Below are positions 11,701 through 19,785 of a stretch of DNA of 64,000 bases, piece by piece. Positions within the stretch are counted from its first letter, which is position 1; every line of letters starts with the position of its first letter. Under the pieces are notes generated by a model. That model was not told the DNA's origin and searched no databases. It saw only the letters and a program-made list of their open reading frames with translations. The DNA is from Lachnospiraceae bacterium (lineage in GTDB: Bacteria; Bacillota; Clostridia; Lachnospirales; Lachnospiraceae): the NCBI GenBank assembly GCA_024699325.1, contig JAILPS010000054.1, positions 1 through 64,000 on the forward strand, written 5' to 3'. The position numbers and the translations under genes are program-made.

Positions 11701-12435
11701 ATGTCAGATTTTATTCGTGTAATGGGAAAGACAGTTGAAGAGGCTGTCAGCGAAGCACTTAGTCGCTTATCATGCACAGCCGAAGAACTGGAATATAATG
11801 TGGTTGATGAAGGTAAGTCAGGATTTTTAGGTCTTGGCAGCAAGCCTGCTGAGATTGAGGCTAGAAAGAAGGAGACAGTTTCAGCTGAGACTGTTTCAGA
11901 GGTTAAGGAAGAGGCTAAGGCTGAAGCTAATGCAGAGGTTAAGGCAGAGACATCAGATGTCCTGGCAGGCGATGTAATTGCCAAGGCTGAGGAATTCTTA
12001 AACAGCATTTTTGCAAACATGGGCATCAGCGCTAAGCTTGAGTCATCATACGACGAGGCTGAGAAGAGCGTTGATATCAACATCGTTGGCGATGATATGG
12101 GCAACCTTATCGGCAAGCGCGGCCAGACACTTGACTCACTTCAGTATCTCACAAGCTTAGTTGTAAACAAGAACTTAAGCGAATATGTAAGAGTTAAGCT
12201 TGACACAGAGAACTACAGAGCACGCCGCAAGGAGACTCTTGAGAACTTAGCCAAGAACATCGCTTACAAGGTTAAGAGAACCAAGAGAGCCGTTAAGCTC
12301 GAGCCAATGAACCCTTATGAGAGAAGAATCATTCACTCAGCACTTCAGGATGACAAATACGTCTATACTAAGAGCGAGGGCGAGGAGCCATTCAGACATG
12401 TAGTTGTTCTCTTAAAGAGAGAAAAGAGATACTAA
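11701..12435 (+). CDS. khpB: RNA-binding protein KhpB/Jag
   Basis: 244-residue RNA-binding protein with a Jag_N domain (1-50; FIRVMGKTVEEAV, GFLGLGSKPAEI), an E/A/K-rich linker (55-90), a KH-II domain with the GNLIGKRGQTLDSLQYL loop (134-150) and a C-terminal R3H domain. The family acts with KhpA on cell elongation and division mRNAs. It starts 9 bp after yidC and ends at a strong terminator. Confidence 0.95.
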   Translation: MSDFIRVMGKTVEEAVSEALSRLSCTAEELEYNVVDEGKSGFLGLGSKPAEIEARKKETVSAETVSEVKEEAKAEANAEVKAETSDVLAGDVIAKAEEFLNSIFANMGISAKLESSYDEAEKSVDINIVGDDMGNLIGKRGQTLDSLQYLTSLVVNKNLSEYVRVKLDTENYRARRKETLENLAKNIAYKVKRTKRAVKLEPMNPYERRIIHSALQDDKYVYTKSEGEEPFRHVVVLLKREKRY

Positions 12436-12454
12436 TTCTTACAATTAACCATTT

Positions 12455-12483
12455 AGCGGTCACTTAATGTGGCCGCTTTTTTT
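12455..12483 (+). terminator. Terminator after khpB/jag
   Basis: AGCGGTCAC pairs with GTGGCCGCT (one G-T pair) around TTAAT, followed by seven T residues. It closes the rpmH-jag unit. Confidence 0.9.
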
Positions 12484-12489
12484 ATTGTA

Positions 12490-12518
12490 TTGAAAAAAGT
12501 ATTGCAATTTGTTATTAT
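12490..12518 (+). promoter_or_regulatory. Promoter of mnmE-mnmG-rsmG
   Basis: TTGAAA (12490-12495), 17 bp, TATTAT (12513-12518). Transcription would begin near 12525, which leaves too little leader for the GTG at 12532 and supports the ATG at 12550 as the mnmE start. Confidence 0.65.
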
Positions 12519-12549
12519 AGGATGTTAGTTAGTGAAAGTGGTGGATTCT

Positions 12550-13929
12550 ATGATCAAGAATAATACTATCGCGGCTATAGCCACGGCGCCCGGAAGCTCG
12601 GGCATATCCATAATAAGAATTAGCGGTGATGAGGCTTTTTTGGTTGCCGACAGGGTGTTTAGACATGTCGGAGGTAAGAAACTATCAGAAAGCCCTGGTT
12701 TTCGCGCCTATTTTGGCAAAATCTACGATAAAAATGAGCCAATTGACGAGGTCATAGCCCTTGTCATGAGGGGTCCTAAGAGCTACACGGGCGAGGACAG
12801 CGTGGAGATAAGCTGCCACGGCGGCATATTAGTTACCAGAAGGATACTTGAATGTGTTCTACACGCCGGCGCCTCCATGGCAGAGCCCGGAGAATTCACC
12901 AAGCGCGCCTTCCTAAACGGAAGAATTGACCTAAGCCAGGCAGAGGCGGTCATAGATCTGATAGACGCGAAGAACGAATTCGCGGTCAAGAGTTCACTAA
13001 GCCAGCTAGACGGTAGGCTCTCAGACAGAATTCGCGCCATGAGAGCGCAGATTCTTGACGCCATGAGCTACATTGAGGCGGCCCTTGATGACCCGGAGCA
13101 CATAAGTTTAGAGGGCTACGAGGAAGAATTTACCCCCAAGATAGTTGGTTTTATCGAAGAAATACAGGATTTAATCAAAAATTACGACGATTCCAAGGTT
13201 TTAAAGAGCGGAATTAAGACTGTAATCCTTGGAAAGCCAAATGCGGGCAAAAGTTCTCTTCTAAACCTGTTTGCAGGCCGTGATCTTGCCATCGTCACAG
13301 ATATAGCTGGAACCACCAGGGATGTGATAAGCGAGCAGATTAACATAAGCGGCATAGGTTTTGAGATTATCGACACCGCCGGCATCAGACAGACCGGCGA
13401 TGTTGTTGAAAAAATAGGTGTTTCTAGAAGCATAAGCGCCATGGAGGGCGCTAATCTCCTGCTCTACGTGGTCGATTCATCCACAGAGCTTGACGAAAAC
13501 GACCGACATATCCTAAGCATTATGGGGGATAGGAAGGTCATAATTGTGTATAACAAGACGGATTTATCCTCCAAGGTGGATGAAACAGAGCTTAGAGCAC
13601 TCAGTCCCCACGCCACAATCATTAAAATGAGCGCCGGGGATGGCACAGGCTTTGACAAACTTAAGGAGTGCATGGTGTCCATGTTTAACTCAGGCTCCAT
13701 CGCACAAAATGATCAGGTGATCATCACCAATCTTCGCCACAAGGAAGCACTGAACTCTGCTCTTACCAGCCTTAGAAGGGTTTTAGAGAGCATCGAGGGT
13801 GGTTTTGGCGAGGATTTATGGAACATAGATTTACAGGACGCCTACGAAAGCCTGGGCCTTATCATAGGAGAGGCCGTGGGCGATGACGTTGTAAACAATA
13901 TTTTCGCAAAATTTTGCATGGGAAAATAA
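12550..13929 (+). CDS. mnmE: tRNA uridine-5-carboxymethylaminomethyl modification GTPase MnmE
   Basis: With MnmG it modifies U34 of tRNAs that read NNA/NNG codons. The 459-residue product begins [20 protein letters not shown] and has a G domain with [25 protein letters not shown] and NKTD, and the C-terminal FCMGK (CxGK family motif). I prefer this ATG over GTG codons at 12532-12541 because GGTGG lies 5-6 bp upstream and the family begins here. mnmG follows after 8 bp. Confidence 0.96.
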   Translation: MIKNNTIAAIATAPGSSGISIIRISGDEAFLVADRVFRHVGGKKLSESPGFRAYFGKIYDKNEPIDEVIALVMRGPKSYTGEDSVEISCHGGILVTRRILECVLHAGASMAEPGEFTKRAFLNGRIDLSQAEAVIDLIDAKNEFAVKSSLSQLDGRLSDRIRAMRAQILDAMSYIEAALDDPEHISLEGYEEEFTPKIVGFIEEIQDLIKNYDDSKVLKSGIKTVILGKPNAGKSSLLNLFAGRDLAIVTDIAGTTRDVISEQINISGIGFEIIDTAGIRQTGDVVEKIGVSRSISAMEGANLLLYVVDSSTELDENDRHILSIMGDRKVIIVYNKTDLSSKVDETELRALSPHATIIKMSAGDGTGFDKLKECMVSMFNSGSIAQNDQVIITNLRHKEALNSALTSLRRVLESIEGGFGEDLWNIDLQDAYESLGLIIGEAVGDDVVNNIFAKFCMGK

Positions 13930-13937
13930 GAGGTAAT

Positions 13938-15809
13938 ATGATGGTTTTGGAAGAATTCTGCGATGTCGCAGTTATCGGAGCCGGTCACGCGGGCTGTGAG
14001 GCAGCTCTCGCGAGCGCAAGACTCGGTTGTAAGACAATTATTTTTACGGTTAGCGTGGACAGCATTGCCATGATGCCCTGTAACCCCAACATTGGCGGTA
14101 GCAGCAAGGGTCATCTTGTCAGAGAAATCGACGCCCTGGGCGGTGAGATGGGCAAAAACATCGACAAAACATTTATACAGTCGAAAATGCTCAACAGCTC
14201 GAAGGGTCCTGCGGTTCACTCTCTCCGCGCACAGGCCGACAAACAAAACTACAGCCGCACCATGCGCCAGACTCTTGAAAACACCGAGAATCTAACCATC
14301 AAACAGGCCGAGGTCTCAGATATTGTCATGGAAAATGGCGTCGTGACAGCCGTCAAGACGGTTTCAGGCGCCACCTACCACTGTAAGGCAGCCATAATCT
14401 GTACAGGAACCTACCTTAGAGCCAGATGTCTCTTTGGAAATGTCATCAATCCCACGGGACCTAACGGTCTCATGAGCGCTACACATCTGACTGCCTCTCT
14501 TAAGGAGAACGGTATCGAGCTTAGGCGTTTTAAGACCGGAACTCCTGCGAGAATTGACGGGCGCACTGTTGACTACTCCAAGATGGTTGAGCAGTTTGGC
14601 GATGAGCGTGTTGTGCCGTTTTCATTTACAACCGACCCTGAAACCGTCCAGAAGGAGCAGGTCAGCTGCTGGCTTACCTACACCAACGAGGAAACCCACA
14701 AAATTATACGCGACAATTTAGACAGGTCACCACTTTTTAGCGGTGTAATCGAGGGCACAGGTCCCAGATACTGCCCTTCCATAGAGGACAAGGTTGTCAA
14801 ATTCCCCGACAAGGACCGCCACCAGCTCTTTTTAGAGCCCGAGGGTCTCTACACCAACGAAATGTACATCGGCGGTATGAGCAGCTCTCTTCCTGAGGAT
14901 GTGCAGCACGCCATGATCCACACGGTTCCGGGTCTGGAGCACGCGAGCGTCGTGAGAAATGCCTACGCCATAGAGTACGACTGTGTCGACGCTCTTAAGC
15001 TTAAGCACACCCTGGAGTTTAAGGACTACGGCGGATTGTTTGCCGCTGGCCAGTTTAACGGTAGCTCCGGCTACGAGGAGGCCGCTGCTCAGGGAATTAT
15101 CGCGGGTATCAACGCATCTCTTAAGCTTCACGGAAAAGACCAGCTGGTTCTAGACCGCTCTCAGGCCTATATAGGCGTACTAATCGACGATCTGGTCACC
15201 AAGGAGAGCTTAGAGCCCTACAGAATGATGACCTCCAGGGCCGAATACCGTCTTGTGCTTCGTCAGGACAATGCGGATCTTCGTCTGACCGAGATTGGCC
15301 ACGACATTGGCTTAATCTCTGATGAGCGCTACAGCGCTTTTCTTGTTAAGAAGGCCGCCATCGCGTCCGAGGTTGACAGGCTTAAGAACACTTTTGTGGG
15401 CGGCAGCGCCCCTGTTCAGGCACTTCTTGCCTCATATGACAGCGCTCCGCTTAACAACCGCATTTCCTTAGCAGATCTTATCAACCGTCAGGAGCTTGAC
15501 TACGACAAAATCGCTCCTATTGACCCTGACAGGCCTACTCTCCCACTTGATGTCGTGGAGGAGGCTGTAATTCTTGTCAAGTACGAGGGCTACATATCCC
15601 GTCAGGAGAAGCAGATCGAGCAGTTTAAGAAGCTTGAAAACAAGAAGCTTCGTCAGGATTTTGATTACACGCAGATCAAGGGTCTTCGCAAGGAGGCTGC
15701 CCAGAAGCTTAATCTGGTCCGTCCCGCAAGTGTTGGACAGGCTTCCAGAATTTCTGGCGTTTCACCTGCAGATATCTCAGTTCTGCTTGTATTTTTTAAG
15801 ATGACTTAA
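13938..15809 (+). CDS. mnmG: tRNA uridine-5-carboxymethylaminomethyl modification enzyme MnmG (GidA)
   Basis: FAD-dependent partner of MnmE. The 623-residue product begins [20 protein letters not shown] with the Rossmann [10 protein letters not shown] fingerprint and includes [23 protein letters not shown] and the C-terminal [10 protein letters not shown] helix region. The start is at the ATGATG at 13938 behind AGAGG. An earlier ATG at 13914 overlaps mnmE and has no ribosome site. rsmG begins one base after its stop. Confidence 0.97.
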   Translation: MMVLEEFCDVAVIGAGHAGCEAALASARLGCKTIIFTVSVDSIAMMPCNPNIGGSSKGHLVREIDALGGEMGKNIDKTFIQSKMLNSSKGPAVHSLRAQADKQNYSRTMRQTLENTENLTIKQAEVSDIVMENGVVTAVKTVSGATYHCKAAIICTGTYLRARCLFGNVINPTGPNGLMSATHLTASLKENGIELRRFKTGTPARIDGRTVDYSKMVEQFGDERVVPFSFTTDPETVQKEQVSCWLTYTNEETHKIIRDNLDRSPLFSGVIEGTGPRYCPSIEDKVVKFPDKDRHQLFLEPEGLYTNEMYIGGMSSSLPEDVQHAMIHTVPGLEHASVVRNAYAIEYDCVDALKLKHTLEFKDYGGLFAAGQFNGSSGYEEAAAQGIIAGINASLKLHGKDQLVLDRSQAYIGVLIDDLVTKESLEPYRMMTSRAEYRLVLRQDNADLRLTEIGHDIGLISDERYSAFLVKKAAIASEVDRLKNTFVGGSAPVQALLASYDSAPLNNRISLADLINRQELDYDKIAPIDPDRPTLPLDVVEEAVILVKYEGYISRQEKQIEQFKKLENKKLRQDFDYTQIKGLRKEAAQKLNLVRPASVGQASRISGVSPADISVLLVFFKMT

Positions 15810-15810
15810 T

Positions 15811-16530
15811 ATGAATAAATCAGACAGTATAATATACATAATTAAAGAGTTTAATAAGTGCGGAATTTCTATCACAGAAACCCAGGCCAGCAAATACTTT
15901 ACCTTCTATGAAATGCTTGTCGAGAAGAACAAAGTCATGAACCTTACGGGCATCACCGAGTTTGAGGACGTCGTCAGAAAGCACTTCATCGACAGCTGTG
16001 TGAGAGTCAAACTCTCCGGCACCGAGTCTGTCATGGATGTGGGCACAGGCGCGGGTTTTCCCGGCCTTCCCCTGAAAATCCTCTACCCCAACCTCAAAAT
16101 CACGCTTCTTGACTCTCTTAACAAGCGTATTCTATTTATAGACGAGGTTGTTAACACTCTTGGCCTAACCAACGTGGAGTTAATCCACGGCCGCGCAGAG
16201 GATTTTGGCGTCAATCCAAAATACCGCGAGCGCTACGACGCTGTCGTCTCCCGCGCTGTCGCCAACCTTAGCAGTCTCTGCGAGTACTGCCTTCCCTTCG
16301 TGAAGGTTGGGGGACGCTTTATCTCTTACAAATCCAGCGCCTCAGAGGAACTTATGGCAGCACAAAATGCCATAACCACCCTGGGCGGTGACAAAAACGT
16401 GGACACCGACGAATTCTCCCTTCCGGGCTCTGACGATCGTCGCATGCTCATCTACATCACCAAGCGCTTCAAAACGCCCCGCAACTACCCTCGCAAGGCC
16501 GGCACTCCGACGAAGAGCCCGATTTTGTAG
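15811..16530 (+). CDS. rsmG: 16S rRNA (guanine527-N7)-methyltransferase RsmG
   Basis: AdoMet-dependent methylation of G527 in 16S rRNA. The 239-residue product has the SAM-binding motif DVGTGAGFPGLPLKI and the family tail NYPRKAGTPTKSPIL. It is directly abutted to mnmG, so likely translationally coupled. The DNA downstream changes abruptly from coding to the parS repeat array. Confidence 0.97.
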   Translation: MNKSDSIIYIIKEFNKCGISITETQASKYFTFYEMLVEKNKVMNLTGITEFEDVVRKHFIDSCVRVKLSGTESVMDVGTGAGFPGLPLKILYPNLKITLLDSLNKRILFIDEVVNTLGLTNVELIHGRAEDFGVNPKYRERYDAVVSRAVANLSSLCEYCLPFVKVGGRFISYKSSASEELMAAQNAITTLGGDKNVDTDEFSLPGSDDRRMLIYITKRFKTPRNYPRKAGTPTKSPIL

Positions 16531-16607
16531 GTTCCATCTCGGACAACTTTGACTATACTACGCAACGGGGCTATTGTGAAGGCACCTGGTGTACTTCTCG
16601 GTCAACG

Positions 16608-16740
16608 CAGAAAGTAATTTTTTAAAAACCAAAAAAATAACTTTCTGCTATCTTGATTGCCTGCGCCACTTGTGGCAATTTACGAAGTAAATTGTCATGT
16701 AGCGTCGGCCCATCGCCGAAGGCGATTATAAATGGGCCGA
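16608..16740. repeat. Hairpin-rich insertion in repeat copy 1
   Basis: Four successive inverted repeats: CAGAAAGTAATTTTTT with its near-perfect complement (16608-16647), GCCAC/GTGGC (16665-16676), CAATTTAC/GTAAATTG (16676-16694), and TCGGCCCAT/ATGGGCCGA (16705-16740) with CGCC-GAA-GGCG nested inside. The first 109 bp are absent from copies 2 and 3. The first hairpin could also terminate mnmE-mnmG-rsmG transcription, though its stem is AT-rich. Confidence 0.65.
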
Positions 16741-16827
16741 TGTTCCCCATTAAACTATGCTCGGCAATCAAGTGACCTCGTATACACTGCGGTGCCATAC
16801 ATAATGCCCCGATGCTTAGACTGTGAA

Positions 16828-16843
16828 TGTTCCACGTGGAACA
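16828..16843. other. parS site 1
   Basis: TGTTCCACGTGGAACA, a perfect 16-bp palindrome matching the ParB-binding consensus TGTTNCACGTGAAACA at 15 of 16 positions and symmetrical. The symmetry extends to 20 bp (AAT...ATT). It lies about 2.2 kb upstream of parA and 7.4 kb from oriC. Confidence 0.96.
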
Positions 16844-16866
16844 TTTGTGAAAGGGATATGCATCTA

Positions 16867-17053
16867 GGCTATTATGATGGCCCCTGGTGTACTTCTCGGT
16901 CAACGCGAAGGCAATTATAAATGGGCCGATGTTCCCAAAAAACTATGCTCGGCAATCAGGTGACCTTGTATACACTGCTGTGCCATACATAATGCTCTGA
17001 TGCTTGGACTGTGAATGTTCCACGTGGAACATTTTGGATGTGATACACATCGA
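16867..17053. repeat. parS repeat array, copy 2
   Basis: About 187-bp unit, colinear with copies 1 and 3, containing parS site 2 near its end. The parS-to-parS distances are exactly 188 bp (16828, 17016, 17204). Confidence 0.88.
17016..17031. other. parS site 2
   Basis: Identical 16-bp palindrome TGTTCCACGTGGAACA, 188 bp after site 1. Confidence 0.96.
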
Positions 17054-17220
17054 GGCATTTATAATGACATCTGGTGTACTTCTCGGTCAACATGAAGACT
17101 ATTATAAATGGGCCGATGTTCCCTAGTAAACTATGCTCGGCATTCAAGTGACCTTGTATACACTGCGGTGGCATACATAATGCTCCTATGTTTGGTCTGT
17201 GAATGTTCCACGTGGAACAT
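17054..17220. repeat. parS repeat array, copy 3
   Basis: Third unit, more diverged than the first two but with all the shared blocks. Similarity stops just after parS site 3, where a DnaA box and the leader of the next gene begin. Confidence 0.85.
17204..17219. other. parS site 3
   Basis: Identical palindrome TGTTCCACGTGGAACA, 188 bp after site 2. Confidence 0.96.
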
Positions 17221-17265
17221 TTGTATAGATGGCAGTATTTTCTGATAGACGATGTTATTTGGAAT

Positions 17266-17274
17266 TTATCCACA
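17266..17274. promoter_or_regulatory. Isolated consensus DnaA box beside parS site 3
   Basis: TTATCCACA lies 47 bp from parS site 3 and 26 bp before the start of the hydrolase-like gene. One perfect 9-mer can occur by chance, but the position between the centromere and a gene start is notable. Confidence 0.5.
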
Positions 17275-17299
17275 TCTTTTCTTTTCAAAAGAGGTAATT

Positions 17300-18241
17300 A
17301 TGAAGAAAAACACAAAATTTATGCTACATTTAGGTATGGCAGTTGGAACTATAACGGTTCTGAATGCAATTACGCTCGGAAAAACTGTAGCATTAGGAAA
17401 AAAGTATAAAAGAGACGATAGTTTGACGTATGACTGGGTTCATGGCAGGATTAGTTACACCTGTGAGGGTGAAGGTAAGCCAATTCTTCTCATACATAAC
17501 ATTAATTCAGACTCCTCTAAGGACGAGTGGTCTAAGGTTGTGCCAATTCTTGCCGGCAGGCGTAGGGTGTACACCTTGGATGTGCTAGGATGTGGTGCGT
17601 CTTCTAAACCTTACATTACTTATCGCAATTCAATTATCACAGGACTAATCAGCGATTTTATTCGCGATGTGATTGGTGAGAATACAGATGTAGCCGGAAT
17701 TAGCGGAGCTGTGACACCATTACTTTGTGCCAGTGTCAGAAACAGCAGTATGATTGACGATATTATTTTAATCAATCCGGACACTGTGAATGAGGCGTCT
17801 GAGAAGATTACATACAAGTCTATGATTGAGAAGGGTATTATAGATCTTCCGGTTATTGGCACATTGATATACAATATGGAGTTTTCTAAGACATTGCTTA
17901 AGTTTAAGCTGGAGAACCTGTATTTCAACAGTTCTGCCAATATCAGCCTGGAGGACATTGACAAATACTATTACAACGCACATCGAGGTTTGGTTCGTGG
18001 CAAAGCTCTGTTTTCTTCTATAATTGGAAGACACATGAGCGCCGATATCAGCAATATCGCAAAAAAACTGGACAATCGTATGTTGATTATGGTTGGCCGT
18101 AACGCATATAATGTAAGAGAAGTAGTAAAACAATATTCGAGGTTGTTTCCTGACGCAAAAACAGTTATAATAAACAACACCAAGATAATGATACCGCTGG
18201 ATAACCACCTCGCATGTGCCAACGCAATCCTTAATTTCTAA
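17300..18241 (+). CDS. Membrane-anchored alpha/beta-hydrolase-like protein inside the parS region
   Basis: 313 residues from the ATG at 17300 (AGAGG upstream). Residues 10-32 form a hydrophobic N-terminal segment, suggesting a membrane anchor or uncleaved signal. The body resembles an alpha/beta hydrolase: an oxyanion-type strand PILLIHNINS (61-70), a Ser nucleophile elbow GISGA (133-137, Ser135; the last Gly of GxSxG is Ala) and a C-terminal His (about 303, DNHLA). The substrate is unknown. Base and codon use looks more AT-rich than in flanking housekeeping genes. parS sites flank it on both sides, and the fourth parS begins at the base after the stop codon. Confidence 0.75.
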   Translation: MKKNTKFMLHLGMAVGTITVLNAITLGKTVALGKKYKRDDSLTYDWVHGRISYTCEGEGKPILLIHNINSDSSKDEWSKVVPILAGRRRVYTLDVLGCGASSKPYITYRNSIITGLISDFIRDVIGENTDVAGISGAVTPLLCASVRNSSMIDDIILINPDTVNEASEKITYKSMIEKGIIDLPVIGTLIYNMEFSKTLLKFKLENLYFNSSANISLEDIDKYYYNAHRGLVRGKALFSSIIGRHMSADISNIAKKLDNRMLIMVGRNAYNVREVVKQYSRLFPDAKTVIINNTKIMIPLDNHLACANAILNF

Positions 18242-18257
18242 TGTTCCACGTGGAACA
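18242..18257. other. parS site 4
   Basis: TGTTCCACGTGGAACA, identical to the other three, immediately after the hydrolase-like stop codon and 754 bp before parA. It is not embedded in the 188-bp repeat. Confidence 0.96.
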
Positions 18258-18508
18258 TTGAATTTAAGAACATAAAAATCAGCTTACAAAATTAAAGTTG
18301 ATAATATAATTAACGAAAATCTTAAACCAAAAATAAATTACTAGATTTATAGCGTGATTTTTGAAACAAAGATGTACTAACTAACAGGGCCACCAAATAG
18401 AGTGCACATTGTATATTGTATACACAGAGGGAACGTTTTTTTGCCAGATTTTGTAAAGGATGCATCAACGCTTAGATGATTGTCGAAATAAACCATTACT
18501 ACGATAAT
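18258..18508. other. Non-coding stretch between parS site 4 and the inverted-repeat element
   Basis: No open frame with a ribosome site is visible. A possible promoter is TATAAT (18305-18310) preceded by a weak CTTACA at 16 bp spacing. The short string TTGTATACAC (about 18413-18424) also occurs in the parS repeats. If the promoter is real it would give parA a leader of about 700 nt running through the structured element. Confidence 0.35.
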
Positions 18509-18696
18509 CGCTGCATAGCGTTTCCCTTGGTTATTTGCACTACGAGGGGTAAAGTGAAGTGGCGATGCGGAAGTATTGTTCGTCGGTTATTAAAAGGGAC
18601 GGGAAAACGAAGTGGCGAGGTAATATGTTTGGCACAGAAGTGTATGTGAGGACACCCGGCCGACGAGCATAATTAGCCGAGCGGAGGCCTGTTTGA

Positions 18697-18744
18697 GCAT
18701 CTGTGTTAGCTGATAAACGCCTTATATTGTTTTCTCACAGATGC
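18697..18744. repeat. Hairpin A inside the inverted-repeat element
   Basis: Perfect 9-bp inverted repeat GCATCTGTG / CACAGATGC with a 30-nt loop. Confidence 0.7.
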
Positions 18745-18780
18745 GAGTTGCCGAGAGCGAGGCTTAATAGATGGCGCAGT

Positions 18781-18840
18781 CGGCCGGGATAGCAGGAAGT
18801 TGTTTTCCTGCTTTTGGAAAATTACTTCCTGCGTTGGCCG
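18781..18840. repeat. Hairpin B inside the inverted-repeat element
   Basis: CGGCC/GGCCG closes an internal loop, then 17 base positions pair with one mismatch and one G-T pair (GCAGGAAGT...ACTTCCTGC and TTTTCC...GGAAAA) around a TGCTTTT loop. This is among the most stable-looking foldbacks in the window outside simple terminators. Confidence 0.75.
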
Positions 18841-19010
18841 AGCAGTACACGAGGTGCCAAAATTATAATTACCTCGCCACGTATATATTCCAGCGTCGAA
18901 CGAGAAGTACACGACGAACAATACGTGAGCATCGACACGTATATATATCGCAGCGTAGAGATTTAAAAATTAACCCGCAGTGGGAGAGAAATTTAAAGAG
19001 GAAGAATAAC

Positions 19011-19775
19011 ATGAGCAAGATTATAGGAGTGTCAAACCAGAAGGGCGGCGTGGGCAAGACCACGACGGTGATTAACCTGGCGGCTTGTTTGGCGGAGGCC
19101 GGCAAGAAGGTGCTGATTGTGGATATTGATCCGCAGGGAAACGCGACGACAGGGCTGGGGCTGGATAAGAATAAGTTGGAGATGACGACGTATACGCTGT
19201 TGATTGGAGATGCGCAGGCGAAGGACTGTGTGGCGAAGACAGAGTATGAGAATCTGGATATCATTCCGACAAATGTGGATCTGTCGGGGGCGGAGATTGA
19301 GCTTATCGATGTGGAGAAGCCGCAGTACATTTTGAAGAAGAAGCTGGAGAAGATCAGGGATAGCTATGATTATGTGGTGATTGACTGTCCACCGTCGCTG
19401 TCCATGCTGACTGTGAACGCGATGACGGCTGCGGATTCTATTATTGTGCCGATACAGTGCGAGTTTTTGGCGCTGGAGGGTTTAAAGCAGATACTTGATA
19501 ACATTAACCGTGTGAAGAAGAGGATGAATCCGTATCTGGAATTTGATGGAATTGTATTTACCATGTATGACGGAAGGACGAACCTTAGTCCCATGGTTGT
19601 GGAGGACGTGAAGGCAAATGTGCCCGCGAACAAGATTTATAGCACTATAATACCAAGAAATGTACGACTCTCAGAGGCGCCAAGCTTCGGTCAGCCCATA
19701 ACTGCCTATGACGGCAGGTGTGCTGGAGCGGAGGCTTATAGAAACCTCGCGAGGGAAGTCATAGCAAGAAGCTAG
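19011..19775 (+). CDS. parA: Chromosome-partitioning ATPase ParA (Soj)
   Basis: Walker-type ATPase that works with ParB-parS complexes for origin segregation and, in B. subtilis, regulates DnaA. The 254-residue product begins [20 protein letters not shown] with the deviant Walker A KGGVGKTT (11-18), followed by DIDPQGNAT and DCPPSL. I start at 19011 behind GAGGAAG. The frame is open to 18771, but that extension is in the repeat element and is not protein-like. parB follows after 10 bp. Confidence 0.97.
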   Translation: MSKIIGVSNQKGGVGKTTTVINLAACLAEAGKKVLIVDIDPQGNATTGLGLDKNKLEMTTYTLLIGDAQAKDCVAKTEYENLDIIPTNVDLSGAEIELIDVEKPQYILKKKLEKIRDSYDYVVIDCPPSLSMLTVNAMTAADSIIVPIQCEFLALEGLKQILDNINRVKKRMNPYLEFDGIVFTMYDGRTNLSPMVVEDVKANVPANKIYSTIIPRNVRLSEAPSFGQPITAYDGRCAGAEAYRNLAREVIARS

Positions 19776-19785
19776 GGGGAAGATT

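Larger units (their letters stand above)
16569..16866. repeat. parS repeat array, copy 1 (carries a 109-bp insertion)
   Basis: First of three tandem copies. It shares with the next two the blocks GTGTACTTCTCGGTCAACG, ATGGGCCGATGTTCCC, ACTATGCTCGGCA, TGTATACACTGC/TCGTATACACTGC-type and CATACATAATGC, and ends with a parS palindrome. Compared with copies 2 and 3 it has about 109 extra bases (16608-16716) rich in hairpins. No protein-coding gene is credible here; short open frames do not match anything and lack ribosome sites. Confidence 0.85.
18559..18938. repeat. 380-bp nested inverted-repeat element upstream of parA
   Basis: Outer arms 18559-18585 and 18912-18938 match in inverted orientation at 23 of 27 positions, with a perfect core GTATTGTTCGTCG. 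Inner arms 18612-18635 and 18854-18880 share perfect GTGGCGAGGTAAT and TTTGGCAC blocks. Two further hairpins lie inside: GCATCTGTG/CACAGATGC (18697-18744) and a long stem 18781-18840 (CGGCC/GGCCG enclosing GCAGGAAGT/ACTTCCTGC and TTTTCC/GGAAAA). The arrangement resembles a multi-branched RNA or a cruciform-prone DNA site. It ends about 70 bp before parA. I do not recognise it as a known RNA family. Confidence 0.8.

Noticed and set aside
13914-13937. Earlier start of mnmG overlapping mnmE
   Set aside because: The extra residues (MHGKIRGN) are outside the family's conserved start, and AGAGG sits directly before the ATGATG at 13938.
16622-17288. Minus-strand open frames of 93 and 110 codons across the parS repeats
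   Set aside because: They repeat because the DNA is tandemly repeated, each translating the parS palindrome as CSTWN. They have no ribosome site and no resemblance to proteins.
18771-19010. N-terminal extension of ParA by 80 codons
   Set aside because: The extension is encoded by the inverted-repeat element, is rich in R/Y/T unlike ParA, and a good ribosome site precedes the ATG at 19011 where all ParA/Soj proteins begin.
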